From Ochromonas danica (lineage: Eukaryota > Sar > Chrysophyceae > Chromulinales > Chromulinaceae), in NCBI GenBank assembly GCA_015146655.1, contig VKHL01000115.1:31830-93754 (forward strand): 61,925 nucleotides of DNA, given 5' to 3'. The notes under the pieces were generated by a model, which saw only the letters and a program-made list of their open reading frames with translations, made no database searches and was not told the DNA's origin. The position numbers and the translations under genes are program-made. Of this stretch, positions 31,301 to 40,842 are shown piece by piece (the stretch's first letter is position 1; each line of letters starts with the position of its first letter).

Positions 31301-31494
31301 TCGCCTCCTCCTCCGCCTCCTCCACCTCGCTGTCTGCTAGCATGGGCCCGCCTCCCATCACCCCCTCGGCCGCGGGACCTCCTCCTCCGACAGCCTTCAA
31401 GGTTTGGACCCCTGGCGCAGCCCCCGCAGTGATGCCCACGCCCTCCACAGACGACTACCTCGGCGCTGCTCCTGCTCCTCCTACCACCTACTAG
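25386..31494 (+). CDS. SEC16: Sec16-like ER exit site scaffold with N-terminal PWWP domain
   Basis: Exons 25386-28586, 28680-30992 and 31084-31494 encode 1974 residues. Residues 77-145 read as a PWWP domain: GEVVWAQV, AHWPALVFDP, VPVFLYGREDFDL, GLKPFADH. Next come seven-residue EVEVPQ-type repeats (26244-26440), then nine or so spaced DLF-like motifs (ARDLFPP, AGDLFASL, ASDLFESA, ASDLFASS, AADLFRST). The Sec16 core spans the first splice: AAICCFGMGGRVVV, RCYRLLDLLQ, then YALLGLREEAIDHAVRYHDW, NAMVLAQQAG, WRHHLALIVTNKSADW, LGLADEARCYL. Near the C-terminus FYDKQLGRWVFPGE matches the conserved RWV segment. Sec16 organises COPII coat assembly at ER exit sites through its ACE1 element. All three parts are read in one frame through two 91-93-nt introns. 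The PWWP part is unexpected in this family. Confidence 0.85.
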
Positions 31495-31742
31495 TGACTA
31501 ACTGGCAAAGCTGCATCCTGTAGATGTGTAGCTGCTAAGACCTGTTTATTCTTTCTTGTTGCTTAAATACGACTAGACCTTAAGCTGTAAGCAACACTAG
31601 CAAAGTGATAACAGCTACCGCTACAGTAGATAGACCAGGTGGATAGATTTAGATATCTGAGTATCTGGAAGTCTAGCAATCTAGAAGTTTGGCTCCAACA
31701 AGAGGAAGTTAAAGTGTTACAAAGAGGTAGCAGTTAGTCGTC

Positions 31743-32485
31743 TTAGATCTTGTTCATGGAGGCGACCTCAACAGACTGCACATAGTCTTCCATGGCCTCG
31801 ATAGCCTCGGTGATGTCGTCCATGAGGATGAGAGAGTCCACGATGGTGCAGGTCAAGACGAGCTTCTTGATGCCGTAGGCCACGGGCTCGAGCTTGAAGG
31901 AAGCGCCCCAGGTGAGGCCCTCCTTCTCGAACTTGATGATCTCCTTCCAGAGGGCCTCGAGGTCAGTGTCAGCCTCCCAAGGCTTGACCTCGAGCACGAC
32001 GAGGGACTTCTCGACCTCCTTCACCTTCTTCTTCTTGCCCTCCTTCGCGTCCTTCTCCTCCTTCAGCTTGCGAGCCAACGCCATGCGCTCCAAGCGAGCC
32101 TTGGTGGCAGCACGCTCCTCCTCGTTCTCACCCTCGTGGTCGTCACCGAAGAGGTCCAAGTCGTCGGCAGCGGCAGGGGCGGCGGCGGGGGTGGCGACAG
32201 GGGCGGCGGCGGCGGCGGCAGGGGCGGCGGGGAGCAGGCCGGTCACCTTCTGCACGTGCTTAGCCCAGCGGTAGGTGTTGGGGAAGGCAGCAGCGGCAGG
32301 GAAGGCGGCGAGGGCGAGGAACTCCTTCTTGTCGGCCTCGGAGAGGGCATAGCCAGAGATGTAGGATCTGCCATGCAAATCAATCTATTAGCGAGGGAAA
32401 GAGAGCACAGAGGAAGAGAGAGAGTAGAGGACTACCTGGTGAGGAGGTGGGCTTCGAGCTCAGCGAGGGACTTGAAGGCGGACAT
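31743..32485 (-). CDS. EEF1B2: translation elongation factor 1-beta (eEF1B alpha)
   Basis: Exons 32485-32436 and 32367-31743 with a 68-nt intron encode 224 residues, the normal size. The GST-C-like N-terminus (MSAFKSLAELEAHLL, RSYISGYALSEADKKEF, NTYRWAKHVQ) leads to an Ala/Pro linker. Then come the acidic DDLDLFGDDHEGENEEE, a Lys-rich segment and the guanine-exchange domain: KSLVVLEVKPWEADTDLEAL, EGLTWGASFKLEPVAYGI, KKLVLTCTIVDSLILMDD. It ends VEVASMNKI, equivalent to the catalytic tail (human ends with NKI). It recharges eEF1A with GTP during translation in the cytosol. All conserved blocks present. The promoter side contains a duplicated motif (32552-32652). Confidence 0.97.
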
Positions 32486-32890
32486 GATGACTTGCTTTTG
32501 ATTGATTGCCACGATGCCTTGCCATCCACTCGAGAGGGGAAGTTAAACCTTGCTTAACTTAAGAGAGAAGATTCGAGTTAACTTAAGAAGTTGAATGTTT
32601 GCGCCTCGGCTTAACTTAATAAGAGAGAAGAGATTCGAGTTAACTTAAGAAGTATCAGCCAAAAACTTCCTAATTTAGCAAATAGACTACACGGTCTACA
32701 AGTGATGCTAGCAGACCAGTAGAGTATTGTAGCTTTAGTATGTAGTAATTATGTGAGAGAACAGGGAAGGAGCTTGCTACCCTACCTACCGTTGCTATGA
32801 CTATAATATGTACACCTAACCCATATCCTCCTTCCACTATTTCCATACTATTACACTACCTCTCCATACTGATACAAGTGCTGCAACTGC
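32486..32890. promoter_or_regulatory. eEF1B upstream region with duplicated GTTAACTTAAG block
   Basis: Positions 32552-32590 and 32609-32652 are direct copies of a block that includes CTTAACTTAA, AGAGAGAAG and ATTCGAGTTAACTTAAGAAG. The two GTTAACTTAAG words lie at 32577-32587 and 32639-32649, 92 and 154 bp upstream of the start codon. The remainder, to the BASS4 3' end, shows no gene. Confidence 0.7.
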
Positions 32891-34307
32891 TCAGATACCT
32901 CCACCTTGTTCGAACTGGTTCTGTGCGCGAATCAGTTTGCGAAGATAAGGAACGAGCAAGGTGGAGCCTAAGAGAAGCTGTGCAGGCGCATAGAGCAGCA
33001 GAGGGGCGAGGATGTAGGCGATGTCTGGGCGGGTGCCGAAGGCGGTCTTGATGAAAGGAATGCCGAAGGCTAAGGTCTTCTGGGCAGAGCAGAGCAGCGC
33101 TGCTGACCGCGTCGAGGCATCCAAGCCAGGCAATAGCCGATGAGAGAGCGCCCAAAAGGCGCCAGAGAGCACGAGGTAGATGGTGGGCATGGCCACGAGC
33201 AGTTTGATCAAAGCGCCGCCCTGCACGCCCAGGCCTTGCATGAACGTGTCCGAGAAGACGTTGTACACGATGGCTAACAGAAGACAAGACGACAAAGTGC
33301 GCGAGTACCGACTGATTCTCTGGAAGAATCCTCCCAGTGGAGTGCGGCGGACGATCTGCCCCACCGCGAGGGGCAGGATGACCACATTGGCCAGCTTGTA
33401 CAGCGTGGAGAGCAGAGAGACTCCCTTGCCCACGCCGAGCAGCCAGATGGCTAGAATAGGCGTGAGGAAGACGCCCAGGACGTTGGCGAAGATGGCGTTG
33501 AAGATGGCCGTGCCCATGTTGGCCCCCGCCGCGAGGGTCTGCGCCACACAGATGTTGATCGTGCAGGGCAGGCAGGCCAAGACTAAGAGGCCATCGCGGA
33601 AAGCTGGATCGGGATAGAATCGTGCCAAGAGCTTGGCAATGATTGGAATCGCTCCGAAGTTGTACAGCTGCGTGCATTGTATCACAGGTAGAGGTACAAG
33701 AGGGTTAGGGTTAGTCAGCGTCTGTCTGCGTGGCGGTGAGGTAGTGGGAGGTAGCTGCTGTAACTACCTGAATGAGAGCGTTGGTCTTTCCAGCGCTGGA
33801 GATCTGTGAGGGGTCTTTGGAGAGCGAGAGAGCCACGCCGTTGATGAAGAAGATGGTGAAGACGCCCAGCTTGCTGATGAAGAGCTCCGGCTTGAGCGGT
33901 CCGCCCGTGGCGCCCAGGCGGGGGTTCTTCTGGGCGAGGACGATGACGAAGACCTCTCCCAGCACCAGCCAGTTGGCGGCCACCACCTTCCACACTCGCT
34001 GCCACAGTGGCTGAGGGGGCGCAGGGGAAGCGTTGGCGGCGGCGAGGGAGTCGATCTTCGAGATCTTGTACTGCGTCGAGTTGCTCGACCCGCTCTCAAT
34101 GGGCAGCGCGGAGTCACTCTGCGAGAAGAGCGGAGAGAAGGAGGAGGAGGAGGTGGAGGTGGTGGTGGCAGTGGTTGAGGCTATTCGCTGAGGCCTGCAG
34201 GGCGATAGGCGAGGGCGGAGCGAAGGGCCCGTCAACAGCGACACGCTGGGCACAACAAAGAGAAGGAGAAGCAGAAGAAGAGGGACATGCCGTAGTCGTA
34301 GTAGCAT
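32891..34307 (-). CDS. BASS4: bile acid:sodium symporter family protein, SLC10A7/BASS4 type
   Basis: Exons 34307-33768 and 33667-32891 (intron 100 nt) encode 438 residues. The start is the first in-frame ATG; the frame upstream has none. The mature part starts near NWLVLGEVFVIVLAQKNPRLG and has about ten hydrophobic helices. Family segments include LGVFTIFFINGVALSL, LYNFGAIPIIAKLLARFYPD, LLVLACLPCTINICVAQTLA, and LRRTPLGGFF-like loops. SLC10A7 in animals is a plasma membrane/Golgi protein affecting calcium handling; the plant homologue BASS4 is a plastid envelope protein. Here a strong signal-like run (HVPLLLLLLLFVVPSVS) and an Arg/Ser/Thr-rich leader of about 60 residues precede the core. 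This favours import into a complex plastid (inference). Transport substrate unknown. Divergent from the GH1 gene. Confidence 0.88.
33701..33714. repeat. interstitial telomere-like repeat inside the BASS4 intron
   Basis: AGGGTTAGGGTTAG on the plus strand. In the transcript sense (minus) it reads CTAACCCTAACCCT and lies about 40 nt before the acceptor, where a branch site would be. Confidence 0.85.
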
Positions 34308-34793
34308 CTGATTTGAGAAATGTGTCTGGAGTGTGACAATGCAGTGTGACAAGGTGAGATAAGATGGTTGTTGTTATGTTATGCTATTGTACAGGTACAG
34401 TGCCAAGTGATGAGAGAGAGACAGTGGCACGGGACAGAATTTGTGCAAGTTCAGATGAGACAGAAATCGACTTCTCAAATTCCAACAACGCGTTTCCATA
34501 CTTTTTGGGAAGTTAATGATTGTGGGGAGAAACGGTCACCTCACAGCTTTCAACAACGCGTTTTCGCCTCCACATCACTTGTTAAGTTAATTCTTGGATC
34601 CCGCCGGTTTTTCGTATTTCCGGGTTTCTGAATTTCTGGATTTGCAGTCTGGGGGAAGTTGAAGTACTGTTTGCGCGGGCCCCTCTGCTGCTGCGACTGT
34701 GGCTGCGCCTGCAATGGAAGCAATTCCACTCTCTCTTGACAGAAGAAGAGCATTGCAGATTTCGTCGTGCAGCCGAGTCCACCAGTGAGAGAG
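34308..34793. promoter_or_regulatory. bidirectional spacer of BASS4 and GH1 genes
   Basis: Starts diverge from this 486-bp region. It holds CAACAACGCGTTT twice (34485-34497 and 34549-34561), GTTAAGTTAA at 34579, and a TTTTCGTATTTCCGGGTTT stretch near 34610. That last stretch resembles the arms of the foldback element at 13003-13179. Confidence 0.55.
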
Positions 34794-36338
34794 ATGGCCG
34801 TCTTTGTCTTTGCTCTCTTCCTCCTTCTTGCATCCTCCTCGGTGCTAGCTCACAATCATCTTCGTGAGGAGACGAAGAAGGTTCCTCTGCCGCCTTCTGT
34901 CCTCTCTGCCAAAGTGTTTCCTTCCGACTTCATCTTTGGCACCTCCACCTCCTCCTACCAAGTCGAAGGTGGATGGCTGGAAGGTGGCAAGGGCTTTTCC
35001 GTCTGGGATGGCTACTCCCACACTCCCGGCATGATCGCCAACGGAGACACGGGCGACGTGGCCAACGACATGTACCACCTCTACCCCGAGGACATCAAGC
35101 TCATGGCCCAGTATGGCTTGACGCACTACCGCTTCTCCATTGCCTGGAATCGCATCCTGCCCACCGGCGTGGCTCCAGTCAACCCCGAGGGCATCGCCTA
35201 TTACAACGACCTCATCAACCAGCTGCTCGCGCACGGCATCGAGCCCCACGTCACCATCTACCACAGCGAGACCCCCCTGGCACTCACCTTCTACCCTCAC
35301 AACCCCAACCCCTTCCTGGACAGAGAGAACTTCCCCAAGTGGTTCGCGGACTACGCGCAGGTGCTCTTCGAGAACTTCGGCGACCGCGTCAAGCACTGGT
35401 TCACCTTCAACGAGCCTTGGTGCACCGCCGTGCTGGGGGTCTACGGCGACAAGGACCCCTACAATATCGCACACAATGCTATCTTAGCCCATGCTCGTGC
35501 AGTGCAGATCTACCGCAGCCAATACCAAAGCCAGCAGAAGGGCACCATCGGCATTGTGCTCAACACTGCACACTTCTACCCCGCCGACAGCTCCAACCCT
35601 GATGACGTCGCCGCCGCTCAGCGTGACTATGGTAAGTGAAAGGTCTTTCTTCTCTGTCAGCCTCGTGCTCATGGTGTGTGCGTGTGTGTGACAGACTTCT
35701 CCTATGGATGGTTCATGGACCCCTTCACCAAAGGAGACTATCCTGCCAGCATGCGCGAGACTGTGGGTGATAGATTGCCTCAGTTCACGGAAGAAGAGAA
35801 GAAGATCGTGACCGGCAGTCTGGACTTCGTTGCCCTCAACTATTACTTCCCCTATATGGTCAAGCCAGGCACTGCCAAGGCCACGGATGAGCCCAGCTAC
35901 TACAAGGACAGCAACGTGACCGCCTATTTCGACGAATCTTGGCCACTCTCCGAGACTGGCTGGGGTATCTACGGCCCTGGTCTGCGTGATCTGCTCCTTT
36001 ACACTCAGGAGCGCTACGGCTTGCCTTCTTATGTCACGGAGAATGGCCTTGCATGGCAGGAGGATAACGTCACTGTGGCCGTTAACGATGTGCAGAGACA
36101 GCAGTACTTGCATGATCACATCCAGGCTGTGGGTGACGCCTTGCAGGGCGGCGCTAATGTGCGTGGCTACTTCGTTTGGTCCTTCCAAGACAATCTCGAG
36201 TGGGGCTCTGGCTATCAGATGCACTTCGGATTGATTTGGATCGATCGCCCTTCTCTCCAGCGCGTGCCCAAGAACTCTCTCCGATACTATTCCGAGATCG
36301 TGCAGTTGGCGCGCGGCACGGCCAAAAGAGCCAACTAA
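34794..36338 (+). CDS. secreted beta-glucosidase, glycoside hydrolase family 1
   Basis: Exons 34794-35631 and 35695-36338 with a 63-nt intron encode 493 residues. A typical signal peptide (MAVFVFALFLLLASSSVLA) leads into DFIFGTSTSSYQVEGG. Retaining GH1 features follow: acid/base Glu207 in TFNEPW, nucleophile Glu395 in YVTENGLA, LDFVALNYY, and the aglycone-side GYFVWSFQDNLEW. Members cleave terminal beta-glucosyl residues from oligosaccharides or glycosides, here outside the cell or in a vacuole. Both catalytic residues are intact. One oddity: the usual HWDLP substrate-site segment reads YHSETPLAL, changing a Trp-Asp pair that is widely conserved. Specificity may therefore differ from the standard cellobiase type. 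The splice lies at the DFSYGWFMDP boundary; without it the frame stops. Confidence 0.94.
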
Positions 36339-36705
36339 GTGTTTTCGTTTTCGTATGGCCAACCTCTTGATTGATAGTTCATATTAATCCAGCAGTTAAT
36401 ATCCAACTATGTGCCATGTAACTCCTTTGACCATTGCCATACGTTTTCGTTTTGAATCATCGTTATTGTACCTGTCACAATAACCTATTGCATGCTATGG
36501 TAGCATTAGCAACAGCATAGCATGCGATGTGTGTGTTCCAGTTAACTTAACGTCTGATGTGTGTGTGATTATTCTATTGCGCGGGGAATGTGAAGAAACG
36601 GTTTGCTTTGGTTGAGAAGTATTGACGTTAGGTCTAATTTAGTATTATCTATCTCACAGTCACAGTCACAGTCACAGTCTCAATCACTCTGTCTCTCCCT
36701 ATTGC
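36339..36705. promoter_or_regulatory. spacer upstream of the CFAP92-like gene
   Basis: Carries GTTAACTTAAC at 36541-36551 and a (CACAGT)n run at 36655-36679, 27 bp before the start codon. No gene seen. Confidence 0.6.
36655..36679. repeat. (CACAGT)4 microsatellite
   Basis: Four tandem copies in the probable 5' UTR of the next gene. Confidence 0.9.
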
Positions 36706-39700
36706 ATGCCTCCTAAAACAACTTCGAAATCTTCCAATGCAAACAATGCTTCAACTGATGGTGATATCAACATTTCGGTGACGATTGTCAAGCGCATCGC
36801 TCTTCCCGCTTCGCCTGCGGAAGTGCCGGCAGTGGATCCTGCCGCAGCGCCTCCTCCTTCTCCTCCCATCTCAGTGGAAGGCTATCGGATAAGAACCTTC
36901 AGCTCTTGGTCGGCCTGTGCCGCCACCAGTCCCATCTTCGGTGACCCCAACACTCTGTGCTGGTCCCTCCCGCCTGAAAACACTTCGTCCACGCAGACAC
37001 GCGCCACCTTCATGATCCCCTGCGATGCGCAGAACCTAAATGATGGCGAGGCAGTCAAGAGCTTCCATGCCAACCCCTTCCTCTTCTTCACGGTCTACTA
37101 CGTCACGTGGGCGGGCGTGTCGCTGCGGCAGTTCTTGGCGATGGACTGCTCGGCACTCCTCGTGGACTCTTCCCCTCTCCGACTCACTCGATTGCTGGAC
37201 AAGGACCACGAGGTTGAAATCGTAGTCACGGCCAAGAAGGCCTTCCTCTCGTGGGAGAAGGTTCTTCCCTGGCAGCCGTTGGTCTTCCACTGGCAATTCT
37301 TGGGCGACTACCCGGTCTACGAAGAGGAGCAGGAGGGACAAGCAGTCCAAGGCCTTTATCTGCACGCCACCTTACCCGTTGTGCCGGGTTTAGTTCGTCC
37401 TGTGCTTCTCTTCCCGTCCTCCCCGCCCAACGCGGAAGGGAAGCGCCAAGCGCGATGGCCGCTGGAGCAGAAAGTGATTCTCTTGCCAGGCCTGGGCGAT
37501 GCCTCCCAGCTTAGAGACGTGCTCAGCTCCACGACTTTCTCGGTGGAGCTGTTTCAAGATGACTGGCTCGAAAGAGCTTTGCCAAGCGCTCTGTGGGGGC
37601 AATACTGCCAACTGGTGCAGCAAGAGCCTGGAGGACTGCAACTACCTGAGCCTCCTCCTGCTGCTGCTCCTCCTGCAGGCGGTGCAGAACCTGCAGGGAA
37701 AGGAGGGAAGAAAGGGGCGGCCGCTAAAGCGCCTCCTCCTGCCAAGACTGCCGCTGCTGCTGCCGCTGGGGAGGGAGCGGGCAAGCCTCTCGTGTACGCG
37801 CAGGGCCAGTCCGCCATGCTCCCCAGCGACCAGCTCCTATTCGAAGCAATACAGAAAGCATGGAAGGAAGGACGGCAACTGCGTCCCCATGGATCGGCTC
37901 GATTCCGTCTCGAGGCGCTGCTCGACCCCGCGGCAGACCTGCAGCACCTCTTCGCTCGGAAGCGTTTGTCCGACGAGGAGCGCAAGGCTGCGGTAGAAGA
38001 AGAAGAGGTTGTGGTGAAGATGGAGACGAGTGACATTGAAGTGCGACTGGAGAAACCTTCGCGTCCTTCGCGATGGGATCTTCCCTCCGATCTCTCCCTC
38101 CTCTCCGCCCTGCAGAGGACCAAGCAAAGACAGCAGCAGCCGCCGCAGCCGCAGGAGGAGGAGGGCAGTCAGCAGAAAGGTAAACAAGCAACACAAGGGG
38201 TCGGGCGAAAGTGGACGCGGCCTCGACACGAGCTTTTCCTTGAGAATCAGACGTTTCTTCGCTTTTCTTGTGAGTGGCACCGCAAGTTCGACCCGCAAGT
38301 CAAGCAACTCGACTCAGCGGTGGAAGTGCCAATCAACAAGCGAGGAGACCGTCACGCCAAAGGCGAAGGGGACGCTTCGTTGGATAAGCCCGTGCAGCCT
38401 GTCAAGCCTGCCAGTCCGCGTCGCCGTGGCGCGGTGAGCAAAGGACCTTCTCGTGCGGGCTCTCCCGCTGGCACTCCCTCGTCCCGCAAGGCATCGAAAG
38501 CTCCTCTTCCTCGGACAGACGCAGAAGTGGACGCGCTTCTGAAGGAGAGGCCCTTCACGCGTCTCCTCCTCCTCATGCGATATGATAACGATGACCTTCT
38601 CCGCACGCTGAATGACGGCCTCAACGCTTTGAACCACAGAGCGTTGCCGGACATCCAAGGCACCGTGCGCTCCTATTCTCTCACTGCCAAAGAGCACGAA
38701 GCTGCCGAGCGAGGAGAACTCGATCTTCTCTCAGGCTTCATGGTACTTGACAATGATCAACGCCTGGTCGTGTTGGAAGGAAAGGCCGCGGCGGACGGAG
38801 CGATGGAAGCTCTCTACATGGACTACCTCTACCCGTGGAAGGAGGACAAGGAAGTGGTCATGCTCTGCAACCCGCAGGTTCTCTTTGCCACGAGAGCCTA
38901 TCCAGACTTCCTGCCGGACTTGCGCCGCATTCGAATCCGCGGATCCCTCGCCCATCTCGCTAGTCAAGCAGAGATCTACAATCGGCAGCAAGTGGAGGAG
39001 TTGGCGTTCCAAGCGGTGGACGCGCTGTTGTCTCTCAAGCGATGCCAAGATCTGCGCGCCGCGAAACTCTTCGACATCTTCCCCACCCAGCCAGCCCTGC
39101 TCAAGCTAGAGTTACTTTATGGTGAGGCAATCAGTCGTGCAGATATGGACGGAACCTTGAAGATCGAGTTTCTGGAGAGACACGAGGATCACAACATCTT
39201 CCTGCAACAGCGACGCACGCGCGGCACTTCGTCCAGCCCTCCTTCGCCTTCTTCGCACAGCGAGGGTTCCACGTCCTCTCGTTCCGCTTGGGTCCCGACT
39301 GACTGCCGCAATGAAGCTTTCGAAGAAGTTCTCCGCGAGAGGAAGAAGAACGGCGGCTGCACGACGGACTTCCTCGCTCCTCATCGCCTGCTGCGTCGCC
39401 AACTCTGGCAGGACATGCTGCGACGACGAGAAGAAGAGGAAGAAGAAGCTGCTGTGAATCCCCAGCCACAGGTCTATCTCTACTCCCAGCAGCGCGAGAA
39501 CACGAAAGAGAAGCTCTGGAAGGACTGGCGAGGCCGCGTGGCTGGGGATCACTCGGCGGTCTACACTTTCAGCGCTGCTTTCCTTTCGCAGTCCGTCTCT
39601 CCCGTGGACGACGAGGAAGAGAAGAAGAAGGAGCTGCAGGCCTCTCAGACGGCTTGGATGACTCAGAAAGGCTTCCAATACCCCAAGCCACGCACTCGTG

Positions 39701-40683
39701 CCGAGCTGTTGGCACTGCCTCAACGGCCCAGTCCTGCTCGTGTGGAAGATCTCAAGGAGCCTTTTCAAGACGACTCAGACCGGAAGAAGACCTTACAAGG
39801 AACCACTGACCCTAAGCTTGCTTCACGAGAGAAGAGCTTTCACTCGCAAACGAAAGCGAAAGGAATGTTCGGAGCGCTGGAGCCGCCGCGCTTTGAGCAC
39901 GAATTCCAACTCCGCCTCATCGGAGATCGACAGACTTTGCCTCGAGGACAGCTGGTTGAAGGGGGGCATGAAGATCCGAACTTCTTCCGCAGTGTGCATC
40001 TGGGAGGAGATGAGCAAGCGCGACTGATCGCCGAGGCCAAGAAGGAAGAAGAACGAAAGTGGCGCGAGTTAGTCGTGGTGGACACGTTAGACTTCAAAGT
40101 GGGACAGATGAAGGTGCGCGATCGTCCCATTCAAGTGGATCGCACGAGCGATATCCTCCACGACGAAGCCAAGACAGCAGCGCTGAAGCATTTGCGCGAA
40201 ATGAAGTCCTCACGCGGCGCCAATTGGAATTACACCACCGCGCCGCTAAGCCTGATGAGCCGTGAACCCTATGCTCAGAACGCTGCAGCCAATGCTCTCA
40301 TGCGGACTACCGAGCCATCGAAGTTCGTGACCATTGCAAGAATGAATTTGCAAGCGTCAGCACTCGCTGGACAAGAGCAAGCAGCTACCAACGCCGCGTC
40401 ATCGTCATCGTCTTCTTTCCTCCCTTTCCAGGCCTCCAACAACACGTTCTCTTCCAATAACTTCTCTGACATGGGAATGGGAATGGGAATGGGAATGGAA
40501 ACAACCAAAGGTAGTGATGGAACGGGCAAGAAAGCGGTAACCTACAAGACCGTGCCGCGCAACTTGGACTTCGAGACACATGTCCAAACGAAAGCTTCGT
40601 TTGTGGCCAAGCGGAAGCATCCGCCACTCGAGCGAAGTAGTCCAGAATGCACGGGTCCCAAGTGGCAACCGCCCAACAATTAA
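36706..40683 (+). CDS. large protein resembling CFAP92 (cilia and flagella associated)
   Basis: Single exon of 1325 residues with a clear ATG and TAA. The N-terminal third is a beta-rich region (SVTIVKRIALP, FLFFTVYYVTWAGVSLRQFL, LLVDSSPLRLTRLLD, VEIVVTAKKAFLSWEKVLPW), then an Ala/Pro linker. A central block (FTRLLLLMRYDNDDLLRTL, LLSGFMVLDNDQRLVVLEG, LYMDYLYPWKEDKEVVML) follows, and a C-terminus with several DF/FE-rich short motifs and an MGMG run (40471-40497). The central block, in which a protein comments on its own known value (VLDNDQRLVVLEG), reminds me of CFAP92/KIAA1257, a ciliary protein. I cannot verify this without a search. If correct, the product sits on the axoneme. Dense charged linkers and low membrane propensity suggest a cytosolic scaffold. 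Confidence 0.55.
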   Translation: MPPKTTSKSSNANNASTDGDINISVTIVKRIALPASPAEVPAVDPAAAPPPSPPISVEGYRIRTFSSWSACAATSPIFGDPNTLCWSLPPENTSSTQTRATFMIPCDAQNLNDGEAVKSFHANPFLFFTVYYVTWAGVSLRQFLAMDCSALLVDSSPLRLTRLLDKDHEVEIVVTAKKAFLSWEKVLPWQPLVFHWQFLGDYPVYEEEQEGQAVQGLYLHATLPVVPGLVRPVLLFPSSPPNAEGKRQARWPLEQKVILLPGLGDASQLRDVLSSTTFSVELFQDDWLERALPSALWGQYCQLVQQEPGGLQLPEPPPAAAPPAGGAEPAGKGGKKGAAAKAPPPAKTAAAAAAGEGAGKPLVYAQGQSAMLPSDQLLFEAIQKAWKEGRQLRPHGSARFRLEALLDPAADLQHLFARKRLSDEERKAAVEEEEVVVKMETSDIEVRLEKPSRPSRWDLPSDLSLLSALQRTKQRQQQPPQPQEEEGSQQKGKQATQGVGRKWTRPRHELFLENQTFLRFSCEWHRKFDPQVKQLDSAVEVPINKRGDRHAKGEGDASLDKPVQPVKPASPRRRGAVSKGPSRAGSPAGTPSSRKASKAPLPRTDAEVDALLKERPFTRLLLLMRYDNDDLLRTLNDGLNALNHRALPDIQGTVRSYSLTAKEHEAAERGELDLLSGFMVLDNDQRLVVLEGKAAADGAMEALYMDYLYPWKEDKEVVMLCNPQVLFATRAYPDFLPDLRRIRIRGSLAHLASQAEIYNRQQVEELAFQAVDALLSLKRCQDLRAAKLFDIFPTQPALLKLELLYGEAISRADMDGTLKIEFLERHEDHNIFLQQRRTRGTSSSPPSPSSHSEGSTSSRSAWVPTDCRNEAFEEVLRERKKNGGCTTDFLAPHRLLRRQLWQDMLRRREEEEEEAAVNPQPQVYLYSQQRENTKEKLWKDWRGRVAGDHSAVYTFSAAFLSQSVSPVDDEEEKKKELQASQTAWMTQKGFQYPKPRTRAELLALPQRPSPARVEDLKEPFQDDSDRKKTLQGTTDPKLASREKSFHSQTKAKGMFGALEPPRFEHEFQLRLIGDRQTLPRGQLVEGGHEDPNFFRSVHLGGDEQARLIAEAKKEEERKWRELVVVDTLDFKVGQMKVRDRPIQVDRTSDILHDEAKTAALKHLREMKSSRGANWNYTTAPLSLMSREPYAQNAAANALMRTTEPSKFVTIARMNLQASALAGQEQAATNAASSSSSSFLPFQASNNTFSSNNFSDMGMGMGMGMETTKGSDGTGKKAVTYKTVPRNLDFETHVQTKASFVAKRKHPPLERSSPECTGPKWQPPNN

Positions 40684-40842
40684 CTTTAAGATAGAACAAA
40701 CAAGCAGCTAGCGGAGGTGTACAGTAGAGGAGGTGTACCGTAGAGGTGTACAGGCTGAATAGATACATTATTGCGATTATTTCAAATACAAAAGGCAACA
40801 ACAGACTGCAAATAGAGAGATCTGTCTGTCTGTCTGTCTAAA

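Noticed and set aside
34845-35474. Antisense frame opposite the GH1 glucosidase
   Set aside because: Catalytic motifs on the plus strand establish the real gene; the reverse is a codon-use artefact.
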